Positions 36,407 to 44,926 are shown, numbered from the stretch's first letter. The stretch: DNA of 64,000 bases from Stenotrophomonas maltophilia (GCA_900113425.1 FOZF01000001.1:228884-292883), one strand, 5' to 3'. Made by a program: numbers and translations. The notes: generated from the letters alone by a model not told the origin.

Positions 36407-36952
36407 TCATCGGCGAGGTGACAACAGGCCCGCGATGCGCTCGGCCACCTGGGCGCGCACGGCGTCGTCCAGCTGTCCTTCGTACATGGCCTCGTAGATC
36501 CACAGTCCATCGGCCGCCAACCGTGCCACGAAATTGTCCAGCGCCGCCGGATCAACCGCGCCGGCCGGCGGCGGCGAAGGCGCCCAGCGCTGTACCACCG
36601 GGCTCCACGGACGCTCGCCGGCCTCCGGGTCCACCGATTCGAGCATGAACATCAGCTCGGCACGCGTCGCGCTCTGCGCCGACACGCGGACGAAGGTCTG
36701 ATAGCGTTCGAGCGCCGTGGCCTCGCCGGCGCGCTTGCCGAGCAGCGCTTCCATCGACGCCTCCCAGTTCTGCACCAGGTGCTCGTCGATGCCGCGCAGC
36801 AGTGCTTCCCGCGACGGGAAGTGATACAGCAGTCCGCCGCGCGTGAGCCCGGCTTCTGCCGCCACCGACTCGAAGGTCACCGCGCGCACGCCGTCCCGAT
36901 TGATCACGTTGACGGCGGCATCGAGGATGCGCTGGCGCTTGCTGGTTCTCAT
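36407..36952 (-). CDS. TetR-family repressor of the MFS operon
   Basis: A 181-residue regulator. The N-terminal HTH (RILDAAVNVINRDGVRAVTFESVAAEAGLTRGGLLYHFPSREALLRGIDEHL) is the standard TetR fold, followed by an all-helical ligand domain. It is the second gene of an operon, starting four bases after the MFS stop, so regulator and pump are made together. The perfect inverted repeat in front of the MFS gene is its most likely operator. Confidence 0.92.
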   Translation of the reverse strand: MRTSKRQRILDAAVNVINRDGVRAVTFESVAAEAGLTRGGLLYHFPSREALLRGIDEHLVQNWEASMEALLGKRAGEATALERYQTFVRVSAQSATRAELMFMLESVDPEAGERPWSPVVQRWAPSPPPAGAVDPAALDNFVARLAADGLWIYEAMYEGQLDDAVRAQVAERIAGLLSPRR

Positions 36953-36956
36953 CGCA

Positions 36957-38489
36957 TTACTTTACGCGATCGGCCGCTCCCTCGCGGCTCCCCGCCCGTC
37001 CGCGCAGCAGGCGCGCGATCAGCGCTGCACCCACGGCCAGCACCGCGGTGATGACCAGCAGCACGATCTGGTAGCTGCGGTCATAGGCGGCGGTGGCGCC
37101 GGCGAACCACTCGCCCGGGCCGGCTTCGCGGGCCACCTGCTGCGCCTGGGCGAATCCTTCCCGCGCCAGTGCCGGAACATCCGCCGATACCGGCAGGAAG
37201 GCGCCGTACATCGCTGCGCCCAGGCTGCCCAGCATCGCCACCGCCAGCAGGCCGCCGAATTCGTAGGAGACCTCCTCCACGGACGACGCCATGCCCGCAC
37301 GATGCGCGGGCACATTGTTGAGGATGGCGGTGGATGCGACCGAGATTGCCGAGCCCATGCCGAACCCGGTGATCGCCATGCCGGCCACCACCCAGCCCAG
37401 CCCATGCGGAAAACCGAACGCGACCACGCCCACGCCCAGCGCGCCCGCGGCCAGGCCGCCGCAGATCAGCGGACGCAGGCCGACGCGGTGCAGGATGCTG
37501 CCGCCGAGCAGCGCGCTGGGCAGGCTGCCCAGCGCCGCCACCGATACCAGCAGGCCCGCCTGCAATGGCGTGAATCCGGCAACCAGCTGGAAACGCTGGG
37601 TGGTCAGCAGTTGCAGGCCCGCCATCGCAAACAGGGTGAACACCGCAGACAGCGTACCGGCCAGGAACGCCGGATTGCGGAAGATCGCGAAGTCCAGCAG
37701 TGGATGCGGCAGGCGCTGCTGGCGGCGGGCAAACGCGGCGCCCGCCATCAGCGCCAGCACCGATGCCGCCGCGCCCAGGCCATAGGAAGGCGGCGTGGCG
37801 ATCAGCGATTTGATCGCCAGCACCAGCCCCGACAGCGCCGCCAGCGCCAGCAGCGAGGACGGCAGATCCCACGGCCGGGACGTGTCACGCTGCCCTTCCG
37901 GCGCCAGCAGCAGCGTCGCGACAAAGGCCACGATCACCACCGGCACGTTGATCAGGAACACCGAACCCCACCAGAAATGCTGCAGCAGCCAGCCACCGAT
38001 GATCGGTCCGAGCGCGGCGCCGACGATCGCCACCGAGCCCCAGATCGCGATGGCGATGTTGCGCTCGCGCTCTTCATGGAAGCTGAGGCCGATCAGCGCG
38101 AGCGTGGCCGGCATCATCGCCGCGGCGCCCACGGCGAGCAGCGCACGGGCGGCGATCAGCTGCGCTGCGCTGGCAGAGAACGCTGCCGCCAGCGAAGCCA
38201 CGCCGAAGACCACCAGGCCGATCAGGAACATGCGGCGGTGACCGATGCGGTCGCCCAGCGTGCCCGCACCGAGCAGCAGGCCAGCCATCACCAGTGGATA
38301 GGCATTGATGATCCACAGCGCCTGTCCCGCGCTGGCGGAAAGCTCTGCGGTCAGCGTGGGCAGTGCCGTGTACAGCACCGAGTTGTCCAGCGTCACCAGC
38401 AGCAGGCCGGCGGCCACCGTGAACAACAGCGCCCAACGCCGGGCACGGGCCAGGGCCGGAACATCGGCCAGGGACTGGGGCAAGACCAT
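36957..38489 (-). CDS. MFS drug efflux transporter, DHA2 (14-TM) type
   Basis: A 510-residue inner-membrane antiporter with about 14 membrane segments. Typical signatures are LDNSVLYTALPTLTAELSASAGQALWIINAYPLVMAGLLLGAGTLGDRIGHRRMF (motifs D1 and A) and ALGPIIGGWLLQHFWWGSVFLINVPV (motif C, antiporter). It exports an unknown drug or metabolite. ATG at 38489 is chosen over an in-frame TTG at 38519, which would lie in the promoter/operator. It is co-transcribed with the TetR gene. Confidence 0.92.
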   Translation of the reverse strand: MVLPQSLADVPALARARRWALLFTVAAGLLLVTLDNSVLYTALPTLTAELSASAGQALWIINAYPLVMAGLLLGAGTLGDRIGHRRMFLIGLVVFGVASLAAAFSASAAQLIAARALLAVGAAAMMPATLALIGLSFHEERERNIAIAIWGSVAIVGAALGPIIGGWLLQHFWWGSVFLINVPVVIVAFVATLLLAPEGQRDTSRPWDLPSSLLALAALSGLVLAIKSLIATPPSYGLGAAASVLALMAGAAFARRQQRLPHPLLDFAIFRNPAFLAGTLSAVFTLFAMAGLQLLTTQRFQLVAGFTPLQAGLLVSVAALGSLPSALLGGSILHRVGLRPLICGGLAAGALGVGVVAFGFPHGLGWVVAGMAITGFGMGSAISVASTAILNNVPAHRAGMASSVEEVSYEFGGLLAVAMLGSLGAAMYGAFLPVSADVPALAREGFAQAQQVAREAGPGEWFAGATAAYDRSYQIVLLVITAVLAVGAALIARLLRGRAGSREGAADRVK

Positions 38490-38519
38490 GGAAACGAACC
38501 TGGGGAAAAATGGATTCAA

Positions 38520-38549
38520 ATAACTATACCGGATGTCCTGTATAGTTAT
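38520..38549. promoter_or_regulatory. TetR operator and promoter of the MFS-tetR operon
   Basis: ATAACTATAC (38520-38529) and GTATAGTTAT (38540-38549) are perfect 10-bp inverted arms with a 10-base spacer, 31 bases before the MFS start codon. TATAGT within the arm, read on the minus strand, could serve as the -10 box, so repressor binding would block RNA polymerase. Confidence 0.65.
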
Positions 38550-38615
38550 GGCCGTACAGCGACGCGTTCAGGTTTCGACCAAGCCGCTGTTCAGCCCCGG
38601 CAGGCGCCGCTGGTG

Positions 38616-39362
38616 CTACCGGCAGTCCACCGGCAACGCCGCCACCGCCGCGACCACCTCCTCCTTCATGCCCTGCCCCACGGCCATGTCGAGTTCGCCC
38701 CCGATGTCACCGTGCTGGCGCCGCAGCTCGTGCTCGCACAGGCCACGCACCCGTGCCCGTGCGTTCGCCCGCAGCGACGCGCACCGCCAGTCCGCGCCGC
38801 CGAGCGGCAGTACCGAATACACCACGCTGTTGCACGCGTTGGAGGCCCGCTCGCGCAGCGTCTGCCCACCGAAATCCGGGGGCTCCCTGCTGCGCACGGG
38901 ATCGAAGTAGCTGTCCGGAAAGGTGCGCGCATACTGCTCGATATCGACGCGCAGCACGCGGCCACCGGCCGCCGCGAGGGGCAGCGGTTCCGTGCACCGG
39001 GCACTGTCGGCACGGTGCTGGATGTAGCGGTAGATGGGTCGGTCAAGGCGTGGATCCTCCGCAGTCACCGCACTCACCGCGGCCAGTACCGGCAGCGCGG
39101 CACGGTTGGCCATGCGCGCGAGCAGTCCTGCCTCTGCAGGCCGGCAGCGGTCGCGCAGGGTTGCCACCAGCAGGAACGCCACGTCGTTGCGGAAGGCCAC
39201 ATCGTCACCCATCCGCCGCTCGATCCGCTGCCGCGCCTCGTCGGTGGGCGCCATGGAAGTGACCTGCGGCGGCGGCGTCTGCGCCGTCCGCAGGTACAGC
39301 CACCCGGCCGCCGTGGCTGTCACCGCCAGCAGCGCCATCGCCAGTCGTGGACGCCCGCGCAT
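38616..39362 (-). CDS. Hypothetical exported protein, last gene of the Zrg-like zinc operon
   Basis: A 248-residue protein with one N-terminal hydrophobic segment (LAMALLAVTATAAGWLYL) and a periplasmic body containing about six cysteines (DRCRPAE, ARCTEP, NACNS, WRCAS, GLCEHE, PVDCR). These could form disulfides or bind metal. I do not recognise the family. Its ATG shares one base with the stop of the DUF3299 gene, so it belongs to the same operon. It takes the place of the last gene (ZrgE) of the Vibrio cholerae zrgABCDE operon. Confidence 0.65.
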   Translation of the reverse strand: MRGRPRLAMALLAVTATAAGWLYLRTAQTPPPQVTSMAPTDEARQRIERRMGDDVAFRNDVAFLLVATLRDRCRPAEAGLLARMANRAALPVLAAVSAVTAEDPRLDRPIYRYIQHRADSARCTEPLPLAAAGGRVLRVDIEQYARTFPDSYFDPVRSREPPDFGGQTLRERASNACNSVVYSVLPLGGADWRCASLRANARARVRGLCEHELRRQHGDIGGELDMAVGQGMKEEVVAAVAALPVDCR

Positions 39363-39982
39363 CAGTTGTGGATCGGCGTCAGTGTGGCGGCCGCCACGTC
39401 GTAGGAAGCGCTGGCGATGTCGGCGTCGAAGCGCTTGACCTGCACCCGCCCGGCGAGTCGATAGGGGTCCCAGAGCGCACCCAGCGTGATCGGGGTCGCC
39501 AGCGTCACGTGGATCATCTGGTTCGGGGGTGGCGGCGGTACATGGATGCACGCGCCATAGAACGGTACGAACAGCACTTCGTCCACGCGTCCATCGTCGG
39601 TGGTGCCGAGGGGCACGACGTAACCGTCCAGGTCCACCGCACGTCCATCCACCGATTCCACCACGCGCGAAGAGCCGAACTGCCGGGCGCGCTCCGGACG
39701 GGAGTGGTCGATCACCTGTCCGGGCGGCGTGCCGGCGCCGCTGTCGTCGATCAGACCACCGATGCCGGCCATGCCGTCGCGTGACAGGCCGATCTGCGGC
39801 GGCGGCCGCTGGAAACGGTCCTCGTCCGGCATCAGGGCGTCCCAGCGGTCGATCGGGCTTGCCGACGGAGACGGCGCCGCCGCCGGCAACGGTGCCGGCT
39901 GCTGTCCGGCACCGTCGGGCACGCGGGCGCATCCGGCCAGCAGCACGCATCCCACGAGCCCTGCAAGGCAGTCACGGCGCAT
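39362..39982 (-). CDS. DUF3299 lipoprotein (ZrgD-like), second copy
   Basis: A 206-residue lipoprotein with lipobox LLAGC near residue 18 and a Pro/Ser-rich linker. The DUF3299 core has LDGYVVPLGTTDDGRVDEVLFVPFYGACIHVPPPPPNQMIHVTL, with a conserved Cys-His that could bind metal. It is a paralogue of the protein encoded next upstream and overlaps that gene by 11 bases. DUF3299 proteins are regular members of Zur-regulated ABC-type zinc uptake operons. Confidence 0.8.
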   Translation of the reverse strand: MRRDCLAGLVGCVLLAGCARVPDGAGQQPAPLPAAAPSPSASPIDRWDALMPDEDRFQRPPPQIGLSRDGMAGIGGLIDDSGAGTPPGQVIDHSRPERARQFGSSRVVESVDGRAVDLDGYVVPLGTTDDGRVDEVLFVPFYGACIHVPPPPPNQMIHVTLATPITLGALWDPYRLAGRVQVKRFDADIASASYDVAAATLTPIHN

Positions 39983-40523
39983 AGGGTTTCAGCCGTGCGT
40001 CGCGCATGCTGTAGGCCGAGCCTGCCAGTTCATCGTCCAGGCGCTCGGCGTGCAGGTTTCCGGCCAGGAAGAACGGCGCGTACATGTCAGGCATCTCGAT
40101 TGCCCGGTCCAGTACCACGTGCACGATCTGGTTCGGCGGCGGTGGTGGCACATGGATGCAGGCGCCGTAATACGGAACGAACAGGAATTCACTGAGCCGT
40201 CCTTCCGCAGTGCTGGCCAGGGGCACCACGTAGCCCGGCAGGCGCACCGGACGCTGCAGCACGGCGTCGACGGTGCGGAACGTGCCGAACTGCGGCATGC
40301 GCCGGCTGCCGGTGTGTTCCACCTCAGGACCTTCACCACGTTCCAGCGCCGCCAGCTCGTCGGCGGGCATCATCTGCAGCCAGTCCAGTTCCTGCTCTTC
40401 CACGGCCGCTGCGCCCTGATCCGCCACCGGTGGCGGCAGCGCCTGCACACCGGTATCGACCGGCCGCTCGCAGGCAACCAGCATCAGCACCAATGGCAGG
40501 CCGCCGAGCCGGCGCATGCTCAT
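39972..40523 (-). CDS. DUF3299 lipoprotein (ZrgD-like), first copy
   Basis: A 183-residue lipoprotein (lipobox LMLVAC near residue 18). The DUF3299 core LPGYVVPLASTAEGRLSEFLFVPYYGACIHVPPPPPNQIVHVVLD is nearly identical in its motif block to the next gene's product. The start ATG overlaps the permease stop (ATGA), showing translational coupling. The tandem pair is unusual, since one copy is expected in the Vibrio operon. A role in delivering zinc to the transporter is inferred. Confidence 0.82.
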   Translation of the reverse strand: MSMRRLGGLPLVLMLVACERPVDTGVQALPPPVADQGAAAVEEQELDWLQMMPADELAALERGEGPEVEHTGSRRMPQFGTFRTVDAVLQRPVRLPGYVVPLASTAEGRLSEFLFVPYYGACIHVPPPPPNQIVHVVLDRAIEMPDMYAPFFLAGNLHAERLDDELAGSAYSMRDARLKPYAP

Positions 40524-41773
40524 CCCGGCGACGCCAGGCCGTCGGCGAGCGTTCGCCGGTAGGCCAGCGCGGCCGGCACCAGGCCCGCCACGGCGCTGAT
40601 CAGCAGCAGGCCCGCCACCCAGCCCAGCTCGCGCGCATCCGGCCAGACGTGGGTGATCGACAGGCCATACTGCGCCAGCGCCCAGCTGCGTCCCACGGCA
40701 CTGGCCAGCACCAGCGCCGCCAGTGCCAGCCCGCACGCCAGCGCGCTGGTCGCCACCGCCTCCACCACCAGCAGGCCGGCGATGTAGCGCGGGCGCGCGC
40801 CCACCGCGCGCAGCACCGCCATCTCGCGGCGCCGTTCCTGCAGGGTGGATACCAGCAGCGCCACCAGCGAGACCATTCCCAGCAGCACCACCATCGCGCT
40901 GATCAACCGCAGTGCCCGCTCGGCCGTGCCCAACGACTGCCACAATTGCTGCAGGGTGACGCCCGGCAGGATCGCCAGCATCGCCTCCTCCGGATAGTCG
41001 TTGATCGTGCGCTGCACGGAGAACGTCGCGATGCGGGTATTCAGGCCGAGCATGAAGGCCGTGATGCTGGTCGGGGTCAGATCAAGCCGCCGCGCCTGCT
41101 CCGCGCTGACATGCTGGCCGGGCAGCTGCACGCCGGAGCGCCAGTCGATGTGGATCGCTTCGATCGCCGGCAGCGATACCAGCACCGACGCATCCACTGG
41201 CGTTCCGGTGCGGTGCAGTATCCCGACCACGCGGAACGGCTTGTCGGCATGCGTGGCCAGGGTCACCGCCCCGGTGCCATGCGCCAGCACGATCGGGTCG
41301 CCCGGCGTGATGTTCTGCGCCTGCGCCACTTCGGCGCCGATCACCGCGTCGTACAGATCCGCGAAGGGGCGGCCCTGTGCGAAGGCCAGTTCATGACCGG
41401 CACCGTAGCGGTAATGCTCGAAGTAGCCGCCGGTGGTGCCGACCACGCGGTAGCCCCGCCAGGAATCGCCCAGCGAGAGCGGCACCGACCACTTCACCTG
41501 AGGCAGCGACGACAGTGCCTGGTAGGACTGCCAAGAGACATTGTTGGTCGGATCGCCGATATGGAACACCGAATAGAGCAGCAGGTTCACCGGTCCGGAG
41601 CGCGCACCCACGATCAGATCGGTTCCGGACACGGTGCTGGCAAAACCTTCATGCGCCTGCGTGCGGACCCGCTCCACGCCCAGCAGCAGAACCACGCTGA
41701 GGGCGATCACCAGCACCGTGAGGGCAACGCTGAGCGCGCGGCTGCGCAGGCTGGCCCAGGCAAGTTCAAGCAT
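40520..41773 (-). CDS. ABC transporter permease, FtsX/MacB type (ZrgC-like)
   Basis: A 417-residue inner-membrane protein. It has TM1 near residues 16-38 (ALSVALTVLVIALSVVLLLGV), a large periplasmic domain of about 220 residues, and three C-terminal TM segments with the FtsX block LLVSTLQERRREMAVLRAVGARPRYIAGLLVVEAV. This is the MacB/LolC topology rather than a ZnuB fold. It overlaps the ATPase gene by eight bases at ATG 41773; ATG 41788 is also possible. In the Zrg system the equivalent protein serves zinc uptake in an unclear way. Confidence 0.88.
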   Translation of the reverse strand: MLELAWASLRSRALSVALTVLVIALSVVLLLGVERVRTQAHEGFASTVSGTDLIVGARSGPVNLLLYSVFHIGDPTNNVSWQSYQALSSLPQVKWSVPLSLGDSWRGYRVVGTTGGYFEHYRYGAGHELAFAQGRPFADLYDAVIGAEVAQAQNITPGDPIVLAHGTGAVTLATHADKPFRVVGILHRTGTPVDASVLVSLPAIEAIHIDWRSGVQLPGQHVSAEQARRLDLTPTSITAFMLGLNTRIATFSVQRTINDYPEEAMLAILPGVTLQQLWQSLGTAERALRLISAMVVLLGMVSLVALLVSTLQERRREMAVLRAVGARPRYIAGLLVVEAVATSALACGLALAALVLASAVGRSWALAQYGLSITHVWPDARELGWVAGLLLISAVAGLVPAALAYRRTLADGLASPG

Positions 41774-42458
41774 GGGCAGCTCCGGCATGATTGATCTCGG
41801 CCAGGACGATGACCCGGTCGAACAGGGGCTGCAGGCTCTCATCGTGGCTGACCACCAGCGCGGTGGTGCCGCAGGCCTGGCATTGACGGGTCATCAGGCG
41901 CACGAACGCGTCCGCTGCGTGCCGGTCCAGTGCCGAGGTGGGCTCGTCGGCAAGCAGCACCTGCGGCCGCCCGATCAGGGCGCGTGCCGCTGCCACGCGC
42001 TGCTGCTGGCCGACACTGAGCCTGCCTGCCGGACGGTCCATCAGCGCCGGGTCGATCTGCAGGGACTGCAGCAGCCGTGCGATCTCCTCGTCCAGCGCTG
42101 CGCCGATGCGCTGCCTGCGCAGCCGCGAGAAGCGCAGACCCAGCGCGATGTTCTCGCGCACGCTGAGGAACGGCAGCAGGTTGAACTGCTGGAAGATCAC
42201 GCCCAGCTGGTCGGCACGGAAGCGATCGCGGGCCGGACCGTTCATCGCATGCAGCGAGTGCCCGGCGACGTCGACCCGGCCCTGGCGAGCACGCAGGACG
42301 CCGGCCAGCACACCCAGCAGGGTGCTTTTGCCACCGCCACTGGCACCGCGCAGCAGCACGCTGCTGCCCGCATCGATGCGCAATGCCGGAATCTCCAGCA
42401 CCGGGCGCTCGCCGTAGGCGAAGCGCAGGTCCTGCACATCGATGACCGCTGCATTCAC
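41766..42458 (-). CDS. ABC transporter ATP-binding protein (ZrgB-like)
   Basis: A 230-residue ATPase with Walker A GASGGGKST, Q-loop FQQFNLLPFL, signature LSVGQQQRVAAARAL, Walker B VLLADEPTSALD and H-loop VVSHDE. It belongs to the LolD/MacB group, matching the FtsX-type permease encoded next. Its start overlaps the stop of the DUF2796 gene by four bases. It powers the Zrg-like transporter. Confidence 0.93.
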   Translation of the reverse strand: MNAAVIDVQDLRFAYGERPVLEIPALRIDAGSSVLLRGASGGGKSTLLGVLAGVLRARQGRVDVAGHSLHAMNGPARDRFRADQLGVIFQQFNLLPFLSVRENIALGLRFSRLRRQRIGAALDEEIARLLQSLQIDPALMDRPAGRLSVGQQQRVAAARALIGRPQVLLADEPTSALDRHAADAFVRLMTRQCQACGTTALVVSHDESLQPLFDRVIVLAEINHAGAAHA

Positions 42459-42985
42459 GGCGCAAGCACCACGCGCAGATCGTCGGCGGTCAGCACATGC
42501 CGTCCCTGCCCGGCGGGCGTGGTGCTGTTGACGATGACCTCATGCAGGCCGGGGAACAACGCCGGCAGGCGCACCACCAGCACGCGCAGGGCGGACGGAT
42601 GCGCGCACTGGAAACGCAGTCCGGCACTGAATCCGGCGTGGCCGTGATGCCCGGCGTCGCGCGCCGGGTCGGCAGCGAATCCCTCGGCGGCCGCGCTGCT
42701 GGCCGCAAGGCGGCACTGGGCCGCAGTCGGCAGGGTGACCCATGCGCCTTCCTTCAGCAGTGCCTTCGCACGTGCGAGCGCCGCGCGCTCCTGCGGGGTG
42801 GCTGGCGGTCGCTCGAAATCGAGCAGGCCGATACCGGGCGCCTGCATTGCCAGGTCCAGTGTTCCCCGTTCGAGCGCCACATCGACCGTGGCCTGGCCAT
42901 GCACATGCGCGCCCTGCTGGCGCACATCATGGGCGTGGGCGGACGCGGCAGAGAGCAGCAGCAGAAACATGGCGGGAAGCTTCAT
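42455..42985 (-). CDS. DUF2796/ZrgA-family zinc-binding protein
   Basis: A 176-residue periplasmic protein. The signal peptide (LPAMFLLLLSAASAHA) is followed by a His-rich mature N-terminus (HDVRQQGAHVHGQATVDVALERGTLDLAMQAPGIGLLDFERPP) and a second His cluster (RDAGHHGHAG). This matches ZrgA/DUF2796, a Zur-regulated zinc-binding protein. It is the first gene of a six-gene overlapping operon and diverges from the MerC gene across a 31-base gap that holds a Zur-like palindrome. Confidence 0.87.
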   Translation of the reverse strand: MKLPAMFLLLLSAASAHAHDVRQQGAHVHGQATVDVALERGTLDLAMQAPGIGLLDFERPPATPQERAALARAKALLKEGAWVTLPTAAQCRLAASSAAAEGFAADPARDAGHHGHAGFSAGLRFQCAHPSALRVLVVRLPALFPGLHEVIVNSTTPAGQGRHVLTADDLRVVLAP

Positions 42986-42999
42986 GAGGACACCGTTAG

Positions 43000-43014
43000 T
43001 GTTACTGTGTAACA
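43000..43014. promoter_or_regulatory. Zur-like palindrome between zrg operon and merC
   Basis: TGTTAC and GTAACA flank TGT. The spacing and TGTTA/TAACA ends resemble Zur or Fur-family boxes of gammaproteobacteria, which are longer and more AT-rich. It sits in the 31-base divergent gap, so one bound dimer would cover both promoters. It ends two bases before the merC start codon. Confidence 0.5.
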
Positions 43015-43016
43015 GT

Positions 43017-43505
43017 ATGGACCACATCCGCACCGTTCCTGCAAGGGGTCTGCCCCAGCCGCCAGCATCGGCACGCTGGCATCCCCGTTTCGATCTGGCC
43101 GGCGCAGGCTTGTCATTGGCCTGCGCAGCGCACTGCATCGCGCTGCCGCTGCTGCTGGCCTTCTTCCCGGCGGCCATGATGGCGTTGCGCTCGTTCCAGC
43201 ATCCCGGCCATGCCCTGATGACCACCCTGCTGATGATGTCGCGCTGGGAATGGGCGTTCGCGTTGCTGGCCTCGCTGCTGGCGCTGGCCAGCACCGCTGC
43301 GGGCCTGCGCCGGCACCGCCACTGGCTGCCGATGCGGCTGGCCCTGGGTGGGGCTGGCCTGCTGTTGTCGGCATCGCTGTATCCAGCGTTGAAGGAGTCG
43401 CTGCTCTGGCACGGCGCGGCCACCGCCTGCGGCGGTGCGCTGCTTGCGATGGCCCACCTGTGCAACCGGCGCGCCCTGCGTGCCTGTCCACGCGCACGCC
43501 GCTGA
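43017..43505 (+). CDS. MerC-domain membrane protein, probably leaderless mRNA
   Basis: A 162-residue protein with four membrane segments. The MerC signature is SLACAAHCIALPLLLAFFPA, with the Cys-x-x-His-Cys site in TM1. The chosen ATG at 43017 begins right after the Zur-like palindrome and has no ribosome-binding site. A TACTGT -10-like hexamer lies nine bases upstream, so translation from a leaderless transcript is likely. MerC-domain proteins outside mer operons are frequent in Zur regulons. It shares its control region with the zinc operon. Confidence 0.82.
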   Translation: MDHIRTVPARGLPQPPASARWHPRFDLAGAGLSLACAAHCIALPLLLAFFPAAMMALRSFQHPGHALMTTLLMMSRWEWAFALLASLLALASTAAGLRRHRHWLPMRLALGGAGLLLSASLYPALKESLLWHGAATACGGALLAMAHLCNRRALRACPRARR

Positions 43506-43539
43506 TGGGAGAGGCTGGGTCGGCCCGGCACCGGCCAAC

Positions 43540-43555
43540 CTGACAGATCGGTAAT
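43540..43555 (+). promoter_or_regulatory. CopR-like box upstream of copC
   Basis: CTGACA, GATCG, GTAAT, 68 bases before copC. This agrees fully with the CTGACA-N5-GTAAT form that I recall for the Pseudomonas CopR box. The operon encodes a CopR-type regulator, so copper-dependent autoactivation is likely. An outer inverted repeat CCTGAC (43539-43544)/GTCAGG (43562-43567) surrounds it. Confidence 0.6.
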
Positions 43556-43623
43556 GCCCGGGTCAGGGCCACGAAAGGTGCCCGCCGTCAGCCTGAGCAC
43601 CCCATTCCTGCAGGCGCCCCACG

Positions 43624-44001
43624 ATGTCCTCTTCGCTGCTCCGCTCCGCCGCTGTGCTTCTACTGCTGCCGGGCCTCGCCGCCGCTCCGCTGGCCCTTGC
43701 ACACCCCAGCCTGGTGAAGGCAGCGCCCCCCGCCGATGCCAGCGTCGCGCCTGCCAACCGCATCGAGCTGACCTTCAGCGAGCGGGTGATGCCGCGCGCC
43801 ACCCGCATCGAACTGAGCATGGCCCATGGCCGCACCCTGATGGCGATGCCTGCCCTTTCCCAGCAGGTGTCGGATGATGGTCACCGGCTGGTGGTGAGTT
43901 TCGCCAAGCCGCTGCCTGCCGGAGACTATCGCCTGCAGTGGCGCGCGGTCGGCCAGGACAGCCACCCCGTCACCGGCGACTATCGTTTCAGCGTGAAGTA
44001 A
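43624..44001 (+). CDS. copC: Periplasmic copper-binding protein CopC
   Basis: A 125-residue exported protein. The signal peptide ends AHA-like before HPSLVKAAPPADASVAPANRIELTFSERVMP, and the N-terminal His of the mature protein is the known Cu(II) ligand. The closing QDSHPVTGDYRFSVK carries the second conserved His. It binds copper in the periplasm and hands it to CopD. It is the first gene of the copC-copD-copR-copS operon, preceded by a CopR-like box. Confidence 0.93.
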   Translation: MSSSLLRSAAVLLLLPGLAAAPLALAHPSLVKAAPPADASVAPANRIELTFSERVMPRATRIELSMAHGRTLMAMPALSQQVSDDGHRLVVSFAKPLPAGDYRLQWRAVGQDSHPVTGDYRFSVK

Positions 44002-44007
44002 GCTGCG

Positions 44008-44895
44008 GTGGTGATCGAACTGTCTCCCTATGCCCTGCGGCTGGCGTTGTACCTGGCCCTGATGCTGCTGTTCGGCAGGATGCTGTTCGTCCGCCCTGCG
44101 CCTGCGCGCCGCATCTTCCTGCCACTGGCTGTGCTCGCGCTGGCAGTGGTGCTGCTGGAGGCGGCGGTGCGGGTGACCGGCGTGCTGGGGCTTCCACTTG
44201 CCGCGGTCGATCAGGCGACCGTCGCATGGTTCATCACCGCCACACCGGTCGGCGAAGCGGCACTGGTGCGTGCGTTGGCGCTGCTGGCAATGCTGCCCGT
44301 GCTTGCCGCCAGCGCGACGGTGGCCGGGGCACGTCGTGTCATCCTGTTGCCGCTTTCGGCCGTCGCCCTGGCAAGCCTGGCCTGGAACGGCCACGCCGCC
44401 GCCGGCGACGGCATCCGCGGTGCGCTGCGCCTGGCGGCCGGGACCGTCCACCTGCTCGCCGCAGGCGCATGGGTCGGCGCGATCGCCGCGGTGCTGCAGC
44501 TTGCCCTGCGCACCCAGGGCCCTTCCCTGCGCGAACGCACCCATGAGCTCTGGCAGGTGGCGCATGGTTTCGCCCTGCCCGGTACGGTAATCGTCGCCGT
44601 GCTGGCGATGACCGGCACCTACACCTACGTGGATCTGCAGGGCTCGCTGCAGACCCTGTTCAACACCACGCATGGGCGCTGGCTGCTGTTCAAGCTGGCC
44701 CTGGTCGCGGGCATGCTCGGCCTGGCCGCGCTGCACCGCTGGCGGCTGGTGCCGGCGCTCGCCACCGCGATCCGTGGCGGCTGGCAGTTCCGCCCGCTGC
44801 GCTCGCTGCGTCACAGCCTCACCTTCGAGGCCGCGCTCGGGCTGCTGGTACTGGCCTGCGTGGCCGTGCTCGGCACGCTGGACCCGCTGGCATGA
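44008..44895 (+). CDS. copD: Copper homeostasis membrane protein CopD
   Basis: A 295-residue inner-membrane protein with eight hydrophobic segments and the CopD domain ([22 protein letters not shown], with a His in the LAAGxxHLL segment, and [30 protein letters not shown]). With CopC it moves copper across the inner membrane. It starts with GTG at 44008, six bases after copC, or with the adjacent GTG at 44011. The response-regulator gene follows by 31 bases. Confidence 0.9.
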   Translation: MVIELSPYALRLALYLALMLLFGRMLFVRPAPARRIFLPLAVLALAVVLLEAAVRVTGVLGLPLAAVDQATVAWFITATPVGEAALVRALALLAMLPVLAASATVAGARRVILLPLSAVALASLAWNGHAAAGDGIRGALRLAAGTVHLLAAGAWVGAIAAVLQLALRTQGPSLRERTHELWQVAHGFALPGTVIVAVLAMTGTYTYVDLQGSLQTLFNTTHGRWLLFKLALVAGMLGLAALHRWRLVPALATAIRGGWQFRPLRSLRHSLTFEAALGLLVLACVAVLGTLDPLA

Positions 44896-44926
44896 GGGCG
44901 GCGCTGCGCGGGCCGGCACGCCCACG

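Noticed and set aside
36843..39404. An 853-codon open frame on the + strand
   Set aside because: It runs antisense across the MFS gene, the operator and a zrg-like gene, and is dominated by Arg/Gln/His; no domain is visible.
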